Below are positions 26,040 to 34,287 of a stretch of DNA of 64,000 bases, one piece after another. Made by a program: the position numbers and the translations under genes. The stretch comes from Posidoniimonas polymericola (GTDB lineage: Bacteria > Planctomycetota > Planctomycetia > Pirellulales > Lacipirellulaceae): NCBI RefSeq assembly GCF_007859935.1, contig NZ_SJPO01000006.1, positions 62,001-126,000 of the forward strand. The letters are read 5' to 3'. Position 1 is the first letter of the stretch, and the number at the start of each line of letters is the position of its first letter. The notes under the pieces were generated by a model that was not told where the DNA came from, did no database searches, and saw only the letters and a list, made by a program, of their open reading frames with translations.

Positions 26040-27475
26040 CCCGCACCATGGGCCACGCACCCCCGTTCAACTCGCTCTGCCGCCTGCTAGGGGCGGCGCT
26101 GTCGGTCGCCCTGCTGGCCGCCGGCACCTGCGCCGCGCAGTCGAGCTCGTGGACCCTCGCACCGTATCGGGTGACGCTCGTCGTCGCCGCTGATGCAAGC
26201 ACCATGGGCGACGACGAACTGAGCCAGCAGATCGGCGACCACTTCGCCGACCGCGCGGACGCCTCGATCGGGGCCTTCTGGGACCTCACCCTGCACGCCG
26301 CCGGCCCGGCCGAGGCCGGCCTCGTCAAGCTGGCAGTCGCCGGTGATCCGGCGGCCCGCGAGCAACTCGCCTCCGGCGCAGGGAATGCCGACAAGCTGCT
26401 GCTGGCCCACGTTCGTGAATCCGCCCGCGGCATCACCGCCACCGTAGTCGAGTACGACGCCACGCTCCTCCGCTGGGGGCGCCCCGAGGTCCGCGATGTG
26501 GCGATGCTCGGCGGCGTGCCCGAGACCGTGTTCCGCCTGGCCTGCACCGTGTTCTCTCCGCTCGCCGAGTTCCGCTTCTCGCAAGACGACCCCAACCTGA
26601 TTGAGCTCGACTTCCGCGGCGACCAGCTCCCCAGGCGAGAGGGCGCCCCGGACTGGGTGCGTAAGGGTGACGTGATGCTGCCGGTCCTGCGGCAGCTCGA
26701 CCGCGACGGCGCCGCCACCGCCGAGGGCATCCGCGACGTCCCCTGGACCTACCTGCTGGTGGGCGAGGACCAGGACTCCGGGCCGACCGCTCGGTTCGTC
26801 AGCCACACCCGCCGGCCGCTGTCGTCGCGCCGACGCGGCCGCATCGAGCGGCTGGCGGTTCGGCTCCCCCGACGCTCTGCCCCGATCACCCTCCGCGCAC
26901 ACTCCAAAGAGGACGAGTCCCGCCCGCTGGTAGGGTATCAGGTGTTCGTGCAGGACGGCGACGACGCCGAGCGGAAGCTCGTGGGGGCAACCGGCCCCGA
27001 CGGCCGGCTGACGATCGAGCCCGGCGAACACCCAATCCTGATGGCCTACGTGAAGAGCGGCTCGCAGCTGATCGCCAAGCTGCCGATCACGCCCGGGTCC
27101 ACAGACGAATTGGAGGTGCCGCTGCTCGACGAAACTACTCGCCTCAACGCCGAGGCGAAGCTCGGCATCCTCCGCGAGGACCTGATCGACCTGGTCGCCC
27201 GACGCAAGATCCTGATCGCCCGGATCGACGCCGCGATTGCCGCCAAGAACTACGAGGGCGCCTCCCGCCTGGTTACCGACCTCGAGCGGCTGCCCGCCCG
27301 AGCGCTCTTCGATCGGCAGCTGAGGCAGCTCGAGCAATCCAGCACCTCGGACACGGCGATGATCCAGCAGCGGATCGACCGGATCTTCGACGACACCCGC
27401 AGCGTACTCGCAGCGTTCCTCAATCCGCGCGAGATTCAATTGGTCAAGAACCGCTTGGCAAACGCCCGCAAGTAG
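26027..27475 (+). CDS. Unrecognised exported protein, last gene of the envelope block
   Basis: A 482-residue protein with an N-terminal export signal (core LLGAALSVALLAAGTCAAQ). I cannot name a family. The region 30-240 is mixed alpha/beta. Residues 300-380 look like a small beta-rich carrier or CarboxypepD-like domain (LVGATGPDGRLTIEPGEHPIL). The C-terminus is a helical coiled region (ARRKILIARIDAAIAAKNYEGA). The start at 26027 overlaps the previous stop by 13 bases and has GGAGGG immediately before it; ATG at 26048 is an alternative that also keeps the signal peptide. The frame extends to 25940 but that part lies inside the previous gene. It faces the convergent kinase gene. Confidence 0.7.
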   Translation: MGTLTRTMGHAPPFNSLCRLLGAALSVALLAAGTCAAQSSSWTLAPYRVTLVVAADASTMGDDELSQQIGDHFADRADASIGAFWDLTLHAAGPAEAGLVKLAVAGDPAAREQLASGAGNADKLLLAHVRESARGITATVVEYDATLLRWGRPEVRDVAMLGGVPETVFRLACTVFSPLAEFRFSQDDPNLIELDFRGDQLPRREGAPDWVRKGDVMLPVLRQLDRDGAATAEGIRDVPWTYLLVGEDQDSGPTARFVSHTRRPLSSRRRGRIERLAVRLPRRSAPITLRAHSKEDESRPLVGYQVFVQDGDDAERKLVGATGPDGRLTIEPGEHPILMAYVKSGSQLIAKLPITPGSTDELEVPLLDETTRLNAEAKLGILREDLIDLVARRKILIARIDAAIAAKNYEGASRLVTDLERLPARALFDRQLRQLEQSSTSDTAMIQQRIDRIFDDTRSVLAAFLNPREIQLVKNRLANARK

Positions 27476-27497
27476 CTGCTTGTCCGCCGGGGCTAAG

Positions 27498-28895
27498 TCA
27501 GCCCAGGTAGCTCGCCAGGCCCGCGACGGCGATCGCCACCACCCCCAGCACCGCGACGCCCGTCACGACCCACACCGCGACGTCGAGCGGCTGGACCGGG
27601 TACGGCGGCAGCGGGGCCTCCGGACTGGGGACGCCCGGTTCTTCGCCCGCCGGTTCAAGGGCGGGGATGGCGCCGCTGCCGGAGCTCAACGCGCCGCTCG
27701 TCTGCTGCGCGTCGATCGCCGGGTCCGACGCGTCGTCGTGCGTTCCGTGGTAGGCGTGCGAATCGGAATCGGTGAGGGTCTCGCTGATGAGGCTGGCGCC
27801 GGCGTGGGGGCCCGACCGATCGCTCCGCGCCCGCTCGGCCTTGGCGACCTCGTACCGCCGGATCCCGGCCGCGACCTCCGCCCGAGAGCCGTCGCCGACC
27901 AGTGGGCGGATCAGATCGATCGCGGCGGTCGCCGAGGGGACACGGGTCTCGGGGTTCTTGTCCATCAGCCTGGCGATCACCGCCACGACATTGTCCGGCA
28001 GGTCGGGCTGGATGCTCTGCGGCGGCAGCGGCGCCTCGCGGAGGCAGCGTCGCATCTTCTCGACCGCGTTGCCGCCGGGGTAGGGCACCTTGCCGGTGAC
28101 CGCGTAGTACAGCGTGCACCCGAGCGAGTAGAGGTCGCTGACCGGGATGATCCGGGTCGGGTCGGTGATCGACTCGGGCGCCAGGTAGTCGCAGGTGCCC
28201 ACCACCTTCTTCCGCCCGCCGGGGTCGGTCGGCACCTCGCGGTTGAGGTACCAGGCGAGCCCCAGGTCGGCCAGCTTGACCTCTCCCTCCGGGGTGACCA
28301 GCAGGTTGCCAGGTTTCACGTCCCGGTGGACGATGCCGCGGCGGTGGGCGTACTCGAGCCCCTGCGCGGCCTGCAGCACCACCCACGCGGCGGCGCCGGT
28401 CGGCAGCGGCCCGGTGCGTCGGACCAGCCGCCGCAGGTCGACGCCGGGCACAAACTCGGTCACCAGAAAGTAGGTGTCGCCGTCGCGGTCCGCGTACGAC
28501 ACCCGCACCAAGTTCGGGTGGTTCAACTGGGCCTGGGCGCGGATCTCCTGGCGGAAGCTGGCGATCGCCTCGGGCCGGCTCTTGCTGCGGGGCAGCACCT
28601 TGATCGCCTCGACCCGGCCGAGCAGTTGGTGCTCGCCCTTGAAGACGTGCCCCATGCCGCCTTTGGCGACCGTGTCGATGATGGCGTACTGCCCGAGCGA
28701 GAACTTGGTGCGTCCCTCACTGAGCTGGTCGACCTGCCACTCGTTGAGGAGCCCGAGCTCGACCAGCTTCGCGGCCAACCTGTGGTCGTTGCAGTCACCG
28801 TTCAGCAGCTCGCGCGCCTCGCCGACCTGCGCAGCCGGCACCAAGCCGCTGGCGAGCAGGGCCTGCTCGAACGGTGACTGTCCTAGGGGTCTCAA
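27498..28895 (-). CDS. Hanks-type Ser/Thr protein kinase, membrane anchored
   Basis: A 465-residue protein. An N-terminal module (1-62; AAKLVELGLLNEWQVDQL) precedes the kinase domain (about 70-340). The glycine loop is KGGMGHVF, the ATP-binding Lys is K99 (VEAIKVL), the catalytic Asp is D192 in HRDVKPGN, and the magnesium Asp D210 sits in DLG instead of DFG. All key residues are present, so activity is expected. A Pro-rich linker follows, and one membrane helix (about 440-463) ends the protein with only two or three residues outside. The N-terminal module is of the same kind as in the large PQQ protein encoded at 20483-23767. It is convergent with the envelope operon, with a 22-base gap. The target is unknown. 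Confidence 0.88.
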   Translation of the reverse strand: MRPLGQSPFEQALLASGLVPAAQVGEARELLNGDCNDHRLAAKLVELGLLNEWQVDQLSEGRTKFSLGQYAIIDTVAKGGMGHVFKGEHQLLGRVEAIKVLPRSKSRPEAIASFRQEIRAQAQLNHPNLVRVSYADRDGDTYFLVTEFVPGVDLRRLVRRTGPLPTGAAAWVVLQAAQGLEYAHRRGIVHRDVKPGNLLVTPEGEVKLADLGLAWYLNREVPTDPGGRKKVVGTCDYLAPESITDPTRIIPVSDLYSLGCTLYYAVTGKVPYPGGNAVEKMRRCLREAPLPPQSIQPDLPDNVVAVIARLMDKNPETRVPSATAAIDLIRPLVGDGSRAEVAAGIRRYEVAKAERARSDRSGPHAGASLISETLTDSDSHAYHGTHDDASDPAIDAQQTSGALSSGSGAIPALEPAGEEPGVPSPEAPLPPYPVQPLDVAVWVVTGVAVLGVVAIAVAGLASYLG

Positions 28896-29115
28896 GTAGT
28901 CGCCTCGTAGCTCGGTCCGATCGATGATTCTCCAGTAGGGCCCCGTGGATCTGGCTAGATAGCCCCGATGCGTTCTTCGCCGGGTCCCCGGTTCATTATT
29001 GCACGTTCCACCGCCCCGTCTGCCGCAACGAATGTGGCTGCCGCCCCCCAGCCGGGGAACGACGCCCCGCCGGTCGGCCCCGCCGAATCGTATAGTCCGA
29101 ATATCTCAGCGGAGG

Positions 29116-29208
29116 GGACAAAACCCCGAACGCAGGCCTGCCCCGCCCTTGCCGTAAACAACTGCAACAAAGGGACTTACAGCGTCACCGCCAGGCGGGG
29201 TTTTGTCC
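29116..29208. repeat. 13-bp inverted repeat with 67-base spacer
   Basis: GGACAAAACCCCG at 29116-29128 is matched by its exact reverse complement CGGGGTTTTGTCC at 29196-29208. TTTTGTCC is repeated again right after (29211-29218). The AT-rich core of the arms stands out against the GC-rich surroundings. It may be a relic of a mobile element; there is no gene between the arms. Confidence 0.7.
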
Positions 29209-29406
29209 GGTTTTGTCCGCCACTTCTCCGGTGAGTTTCAGGCGACATCAACAACGAGTTCGCCCGTCCAGACCGCCCCAGGCACACCGGCGCGCAGCAC
29301 CGCACGCCCGACCAACCGACGGTTGGGCGTTCCCGGACAGCCCTATTAGACCGCGCTGGGCGGCCCGGTTCAGCAACAAAGTGTGGCGCCCCTCAAAAAA
29401 CGAACC

Positions 29407-29427
29407 AAAGGTGTCAGACACCTTTTT
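29407..29427. repeat. REP-like palindrome, copy 1
   Basis: AAAGGTGTC and its complement GACACCTTT flank a single A. It lies 37 bases before the transposase start. Copies 2 and 3 (30127-30147 and 31147-31167) carry the same core, and a degenerate copy lies at 31459-31475. Confidence 0.85.
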
Positions 29428-29464
29428 CTTGACTCCCGGCGATTGGGCGAATACGCTTCACCGC

Positions 29465-30139
29465 ATGGGAAGACCTACTCGCGCTGCCCTCGGCGGCTAC
29501 ATCTACCACGTGCTCAACCGCGCTAACGCCCGGAAGACCATCTTCGAAGCCGACCAGGACTACGAGGCCTTCGAGCAGGTTCTGGCCGAGGCCGTCGACC
29601 GCGCCGAAATGCGGCTGCTCGCCTATTGCGTGATGCCCAACCACTGGCACCTCGTGCTGTGGCCCCGCGAGGACGGCGACCTCTCCCGCTTTACCGGCTG
29701 GCTGACGCTCACCCACACCCAGCGGTGGCACGCCCACCGGAAAACGGTCGGCAGCGGCCACGTCTACCAGGGGCGGTTCAAGTCGTTCCCGGTCGAGGAC
29801 GACGCCCACTTCCTGACCGTCTGCCGGTATGTCGAACGCAACCCGCTGCGGGCGAACCTGGTCCGCAGCGCCGACCGCTGGCGGTGGGACAGCCTGTGGC
29901 GGTGGCGGCACGGCGACGCGGAACAGCAGCGGCTGCTCTCTGCCTGGCCAGTCCGCCGCAGTCCAGGCTGGCTGGAGCACGTCAACCGCCCGCTGAACGA
30001 GCCCGAGCTGACGGCCATCCGGAGGAGCGTCGCACGCGGCGCGCCGTACGGCGGCCCCGAGTGGAGCGAGCAGGCGATCGATGAGTTGGCGTTGGAGAGC
30101 ACGGTGCGTCCGCGCGGACGGCCGAGAAAAGGTTCCTGA
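29465..30139 (+). CDS. REP-associated tyrosine transposase (RAYT, IS200-like Y1 family)
   Basis: A 224-residue protein of the Y1 transposase superfamily. It has the metal-binding HUH motif H60-W61-H62 (MPNHWHLVLWP) and the candidate nucleophile Y122 (CRYVERNPLRANLV), with the usual GRPTR start and GHVYQGRFKSF segment. RAYTs act on REP palindromes as single-strand nucleases and are domesticated, single-copy genes in many genomes. The start at 29465 was chosen because the family begins here; the frame is open upstream to 29213 but that part runs through the palindrome. Palindromes lie on both sides, and the downstream one includes the stop codon of the gene. Confidence 0.88.
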   Translation: MGRPTRAALGGYIYHVLNRANARKTIFEADQDYEAFEQVLAEAVDRAEMRLLAYCVMPNHWHLVLWPREDGDLSRFTGWLTLTHTQRWHAHRKTVGSGHVYQGRFKSFPVEDDAHFLTVCRYVERNPLRANLVRSADRWRWDSLWRWRHGDAEQQRLLSAWPVRRSPGWLEHVNRPLNEPELTAIRRSVARGAPYGGPEWSEQAIDELALESTVRPRGRPRKGS

Positions 30140-30147
30140 CACCTTTT
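30127..30147. repeat. REP-like palindrome, copy 2 (overlaps the RAYT stop)
   Basis: AAAAGGTTCCTGACACCTTTT differs from copy 3 at two positions in the left arm. The TGA stop of the transposase gene (30137-30139) lies in its centre. Confidence 0.8.
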
Positions 30148-30217
30148 AGCGTCCTGACCTCGTGTTCGTGTTCTCGATCAAGCAAACCAAGAAGAGCAAA
30201 GCAAGCTGGAGCATCCA

Positions 30218-31096
30218 ATGATGTTGCACGAAGCTGTTGAAGCAGGCGATCCTGTCGCAGTGCGTCAGGCCGTCGAGGCAGGCGCCGACGTGAACGGCTC
30301 GTTTTCTGAATGCGACGAGTGTCCGTTGTCGGTTGCCGCTGCTACAGGCCAGCCTGAGCTCGTCCGGCTGCTGCTCGAGTTGGGGGCCGATCCGAACAAT
30401 CGACGGTCGATTACACCGCCATTGTGCGCGGCGGCGGTCTCGGGGTCACCTGATACGATCGCTGCGCTGATTGAAGCGGGGGCTGAAGTGGATACACGAG
30501 ACGAAGACGGGTCGACTCCGCTGATGCTCGCCGCGGCGTACGGAGACCGCGCCGCCGTGGAGAAACTGCTGGAAAGCCGCGCCAACCCAAAGCTCGAAGA
30601 TGAGAGCGGCAAAACGGCCCTTGCAAGTGCGGTGGAAAAGAACCACACGCGGCTTTGCGAAGTTCTGATGCCGCTGTCCACGAGCCAAGAGAGACAAAAA
30701 GCACAGATTCAATTGGAAATATATGCGCAAGGCGGCGCTGACGAGCGGATCAGCAGCCTCATCTTGGCCGCCACTCGTGGCAATGATAAGGAGGTTCATG
30801 CAATAGTTGAAAGCGGTGTTGCCGCAGACGCAATTAATGAGCAAGGTAAGACTGCATTGATGCGCGCGGCAAACAAGAACCACATGGAGATCGTACGGTG
30901 GCTTCTGGAATGCGGCGCAGACATTAATCGCAAAGATATCTACGGGAATTATCCATTGTTGTACGCCGCGATGGGCTGCCATCCAGAAATGTATGACTTC
31001 CTCTATCCGCTAACAGAGAAGAAGCTGCGGAAGCAAGCAGAGAAGATGAGGCAGAACCAGATTGACATTGGCAACTGGCCGGCAGAGCGAGAATGA
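30218..31096 (+). CDS. Ankyrin-repeat protein
   Basis: A 292-residue protein made of ankyrin repeats. At least six can be followed: LHEAVEAGDPVAVRQAVEAG, LSVAAATGQPELVRLLLELG, PLCAAAVSGSPDTIAALIEAG, PLMLAAAYGDRAAVEKLLES, then, after a less regular stretch (about 155-180), ALMRAANKNHMEIVRWLLEC and PLLYAAMGCHPEMYDFLYPL. No signal peptide is seen, so it is probably cytoplasmic. Ankyrin repeats bind proteins; the partner is unknown. From about 30700 on, base use is more AT-rich than in any neighbour (for example GGAAATATATGCGCAAGG), which suggests recent arrival. The gene lies between palindrome copies 2 and 3. Confidence 0.88.
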   Translation: MMLHEAVEAGDPVAVRQAVEAGADVNGSFSECDECPLSVAAATGQPELVRLLLELGADPNNRRSITPPLCAAAVSGSPDTIAALIEAGAEVDTRDEDGSTPLMLAAAYGDRAAVEKLLESRANPKLEDESGKTALASAVEKNHTRLCEVLMPLSTSQERQKAQIQLEIYAQGGADERISSLILAATRGNDKEVHAIVESGVAADAINEQGKTALMRAANKNHMEIVRWLLECGADINRKDIYGNYPLLYAAMGCHPEMYDFLYPLTEKKLRKQAEKMRQNQIDIGNWPAERE

Positions 31097-31146
31097 GCCC
31101 GCACGCTGCCCAACGGGGTGTACACCACGTGGCAGTTCGGGGGCAA

Positions 31147-31167
31147 AAAAGGTGTCTGACACCTTTT
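31147..31167. repeat. REP-like palindrome, copy 3
   Basis: AAAAGGTGTCTGACACCTTTT is a perfect 10-bp inverted repeat around one T. It lies 50 bases after the ankyrin gene. Confidence 0.85.
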
Positions 31168-31346
31168 AATCCCGGGCAGAGGAACAAGTTCGCGTTCGGG
31201 TCGGCCCACCCAACCTGCTTCTTCATGGCGCTGTGTGACGGGGCGGTGATCCGAGTTGGGTTCGACGTCGACGCCCAAATCCACGAGGCCCGCGGGAGCC
31301 GGCAGGGAGGAATCGCTCAAGAACCTTAGATGGGCTGCTGTCGCCC

Positions 31347-31445
31347 TTACTCGCTGGCCTCTTTTTCTCCCTCTCCCGGCTCGGGCCCCTGAAACGCCCG
31401 GCGCCAACCCTGCTCGCCGGGCCCCGTGGCCACGCTTGTTTGACC
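31347..31445 (-). pseudogene. Duplicated 3' tail of an S15-type peptidase gene
   Basis: On the minus strand the last codons before a stop at 31347-31349 read GEQGWRRAFQGPEPGEGEKE. The neighbouring peptidase gene (31478-33361) ends with KKGWRRAFREPKPEEAEEAGD. The nucleotides agree closely around AAACGCCCGGCGCCA. This looks like the end of a second, mostly deleted copy of the gene, or of a local duplication, separated from the intact gene by the degenerate palindrome at 31459. The length is too short for a statistical call by eye. Confidence 0.5.
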
Positions 31446-31458
31446 GTTTGGGGGCCGC

Positions 31459-31475
31459 AAAGGTGTCTAACCACC
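31459..31475. repeat. Degenerate REP-like palindrome, copy 4
   Basis: AAAGGTGTCTAACCACC keeps the left arm of the palindrome and a damaged right arm. It lies directly at the 3' end of the peptidase gene (stop at 31478-31480) and between that gene and its duplicated tail. Confidence 0.5.
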
Positions 31476-31477
31476 TA

Positions 31478-33361
31478 CTAATCACCCGCCTCTTCTGCCT
31501 CCTCCGGCTTCGGCTCACGAAACGCCCGGCGCCAGCCCTTCTTGCCATCAACGACCGGCAGCGTGAGTGACGTGGCGTCGAGGTCGACAGTCAGCTCGGC
31601 GCCCGGCTTGGGCCAAAGAGTAAAATCCTGGTCACTAGAGAAGATCATCAGGCCGATCTGCTGCTCGGCGGGGATGACCTGGTCGTCGGGCTGAAGCTCG
31701 AACGTGACGTCGACGAACTCGCCCGGCACGAGCGGCTTTCCCTCGGTGAGCGAGTCGCGGTTCTGCGGGTCGGCCCAGCCGCGGGTGATGATGTTGTCGG
31801 TGATCTTGGCGCCGCGGCCCTCCTTCCACGGCAGCGAGACGAGCCAGACCGAGAGGTTTGCCGCCGGCCGGTCGCAGGCCAGGCGGATCGTGACCTCGGC
31901 GACGCCGGAGAGGTGCAGCGGCTGCTTGAGCTCGCGGGTGGCGTACAGCAGCCGGTGGCGGGTCCACTCGGCGCGGGCGAGCGCTTCGCCGTTGAAGGAG
32001 TAGTTGTCGACGAGGGTCTCGACGCCTTGCTCGCGGCGGACCCGGCGGCGGAGCTTGCCGTGTTCGGGGGCGCCGCGGGTCAGGTGCAGCTCGACCGGCT
32101 TGGCCTTGGGGTGGGGGTAGCGTTCGTACTCGGTCGGCTCGTCGCGCTTGTCGTCCTCGCGGACGATCCACGCCTTGCTGTCGTCTTCGACGCCGTTGTC
32201 GACGCCGTGCAGGTAGTGGGTGAACCAGCGGTTCATGAGCTTCATCGGCGGCTCGCCCCCGTGGCCCCCCTGGTGGTAGTAGATCTGGGCGGGCAGGCCC
32301 TTCTCCCGCACCGCGTCGAAGATGCGGTAGCTGTGCTCCGGCATCACGTTCCAGTCGTTGAAGCCGTGGGACATGAATAGCGCGCACTTCATCGGTCCGA
32401 GCTGGTGCAGGTAGTCGCGGCTCTTCCAGAAGTCGTTGTAGTCGCCGGTGACGCGGTCCTGGTTCGCGCGGAACAGGGTGTCGCGGACCTGGCAGTCGCA
32501 GTCGGCCCGCAGCTCCTCGGGGCCAGAGTGGATGAACTCGTACAGGCAGTCGATGTCCTCGCCGATGTAGCCGCCGGGGTGACGCACCAGGCCGTTCGAA
32601 CGGTAGTAGTGGTAGTACGACGTATTGGGCGCGACCGGGATGATCGCCTCGAGGCCGTCGACGCCGGTCGTCGCCGCGGCTAGCGGCAGCGTGCCGTTGT
32701 ACGAGGTGCCGACCATGCCGACCTTGCCGCTGCACCAGCCGGCGGAGACGCGTTCAAAGCCGTCGGGAGTGGTGTAGCCGTCCGCGCGGCCGCAGAGCCA
32801 GTCGATGACCGCCTTGGGGGCGAGCGACTCGTTCTCGCCGCCGACGGTCGGGCAGCCCTGCGACAGGCCCGTGCCGGGCGACGACGAGTGCACCACCGCG
32901 TAGCCACGCGGCACCCACTTCTCCGTGTGCGACTTGGAGATCAGCGGCCGCATGCCCTTCCGCACGACCGACGGGGCGGACTTGCGTTTCTTGGGCTCGC
33001 CGCCGAGCTCTTGGTGGGGGTCCCAGAAGTATTCTTTGCCGGCGGGCGCCGTGCCCGCGAAGTAGGGGCTCGAGACGTAGACCACCGGCAGCTTGAGCCC
33101 GGCGAGCTGGGTTTGCCGCGGCCGCGTGACGCTGACGTGCACCCGGTCGGGGCGGTCGTCGTTGTCGGAGTCGAACTCGGTCTCGACCCACAGGTCCTCG
33201 CGGAGCCAGTAGTCGGGGTCCTTGAACCCATCGACGATTTGAGCCTCGCCGTCCTCGAACACCGGGACGGCGGTCATTGGGTCGACGTACTCGTCCTCGT
33301 TGTCATCCCCCTGGGCCACGTTGGCACCGCACACTAACGCAGCAAGAATTAATCGGTTCAT
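31478..33361 (-). CDS. Secreted Xaa-Pro dipeptidyl-peptidase (S15)/CocE-type hydrolase
   Basis: A 627-residue alpha/beta hydrolase. The nucleophile motif is GTSYNGTLPL with the Ser at about residue 220. A later MSHGFNDWNV segment holds the likely Asp and a YHQGGHGGEP segment the likely His. The C-terminal beta-sandwich domain of the S15/CocE group follows (about 400-600, with PLHLSGVAEVTIRLACDRP). The family cleaves X-Pro dipeptides or acyl esters; which one cannot be decided here. The start at 33361 gives a signal peptide (MNRLILAALVCGANVAQG). The frame extends to 33550 through a low-complexity Arg/Pro stretch that is unlikely to be translated. The end of the gene is Glu-rich and has a duplicated partial copy next to it. 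Confidence 0.85.
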   Translation of the reverse strand: MNRLILAALVCGANVAQGDDNEDEYVDPMTAVPVFEDGEAQIVDGFKDPDYWLREDLWVETEFDSDNDDRPDRVHVSVTRPRQTQLAGLKLPVVYVSSPYFAGTAPAGKEYFWDPHQELGGEPKKRKSAPSVVRKGMRPLISKSHTEKWVPRGYAVVHSSSPGTGLSQGCPTVGGENESLAPKAVIDWLCGRADGYTTPDGFERVSAGWCSGKVGMVGTSYNGTLPLAAATTGVDGLEAIIPVAPNTSYYHYYRSNGLVRHPGGYIGEDIDCLYEFIHSGPEELRADCDCQVRDTLFRANQDRVTGDYNDFWKSRDYLHQLGPMKCALFMSHGFNDWNVMPEHSYRIFDAVREKGLPAQIYYHQGGHGGEPPMKLMNRWFTHYLHGVDNGVEDDSKAWIVREDDKRDEPTEYERYPHPKAKPVELHLTRGAPEHGKLRRRVRREQGVETLVDNYSFNGEALARAEWTRHRLLYATRELKQPLHLSGVAEVTIRLACDRPAANLSVWLVSLPWKEGRGAKITDNIITRGWADPQNRDSLTEGKPLVPGEFVDVTFELQPDDQVIPAEQQIGLMIFSSDQDFTLWPKPGAELTVDLDATSLTLPVVDGKKGWRRAFREPKPEEAEEAGD

Positions 33362-33568
33362 CAACTTCACAGCAGGGCCTATAAACCGGGGTTGCATGTG
33401 TCGGGCGACGGAGGGGGGACCGGCGTGCGGTCGGTCGACGGGAGGGGCTCGGGTTCGCGCCGTCCTATTATGCGTAGCGGCGGGCGCCGACGCCAATCGC
33501 GGCCGGGCAACCCGACAGCCACGCCGCGGGGGCTGGCCGGGCAGGGCCATTGCCGTGTCGGACGCCGC

Positions 33569-34246
33569 TTAGAGCTTGTCCGCCGCGTGCTGCGCCCACT
33601 CGGGCCAGCCCTTGGGCAGCGGGCACTTGATGGTCATCTTCTCGCGGCGGACCGGGTGCTCGATCGTGAGCCGCCAGGCGTGCAGGCGGATGCCTTGCTT
33701 GAGTGGCGTGTCGCTGCCGTACTTGCGGTCGCCGACGATGGGGTGGCCGACCTTGGCGAGCTGCACGCGGATCTGATGCTTGCGGCCGGTGACTGGCTTG
33801 ACCAGCAGCAGCGTGTGCTCGCCGCGATTCAGGAGGGTCTCGTAGCTGAGTTCGGCGCGGGTGGCGTCGTCGGCCTCGCTGTTGGTGACGTGCACCTTGC
33901 GGTGGCGTTCGTCCTTGCGGAGGTAGTGCTCAAGCCGGGCCTCGGGCGGCTCGGCCCGGCCCTCGACCAGCGCCAGGTACTGCTTGCCCACCTCGCGGTC
34001 GCGGAACGCGGCGCTGAGCCGCGCCGCGGCCTTCGACGTGCGGGCCATCAGCACCACGCCGGTGACCGGCGCGTCGAGCCGGCTCACAACGCCCAGATAC
34101 ACATTGCCGGTCTTCTTGTACTTCCGCGCGAGGTACGCCTTGGCCCGGTCGAGCAGCGTCTCGACCCCTTGGGGCGTGCCCATCGTCGCGACGCCCGGTG
34201 GTTTAACGACCGCCAACAGGTGATTATCCTCGTAGAGCACCTGCAT
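33569..34246 (-). CDS. RluA-family pseudouridine synthase
   Basis: A 225-residue protein. It begins with the typical VLYEDNHLLAVVKPPGV and has the catalytic Asp motif SRLDAPVTGVVL, then KQYLALVEG and the nucleotide-binding GRKHQIRVQLA. It converts uridine to pseudouridine in rRNA or tRNA; the exact site cannot be told. There is no S4 domain, so it resembles RluA or TruC rather than RluC/RluD. It is divergent from the maf gene, with 41 bases between the two starts. Confidence 0.9.
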   Translation of the reverse strand: MQVLYEDNHLLAVVKPPGVATMGTPQGVETLLDRAKAYLARKYKKTGNVYLGVVSRLDAPVTGVVLMARTSKAAARLSAAFRDREVGKQYLALVEGRAEPPEARLEHYLRKDERHRKVHVTNSEADDATRAELSYETLLNRGEHTLLLVKPVTGRKHQIRVQLAKVGHPIVGDRKYGSDTPLKQGIRLHAWRLTIEHPVRREKMTIKCPLPKGWPEWAQHAADKL

Positions 34247-34287
34247 GGCACGTAGAGACTTTGTAGGAGATCAAGGGAAGCGAGAGC

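Larger units (their letters stand above)
28896..29464. other. Intergenic region between kinase and RAYT genes
   Basis: About 570 bases with no supported gene. It holds the inverted repeat at 29116-29208 and the first REP-like palindrome at 29407-29427. Open frames in this stretch have no family likeness. The kinase promoter must lie in the left part. Confidence 0.5.

Noticed and set aside
27480..28877. Plus-strand 465-residue frame
   Set aside because: Antisense of the Ser/Thr kinase, whose catalytic residues are all in place.
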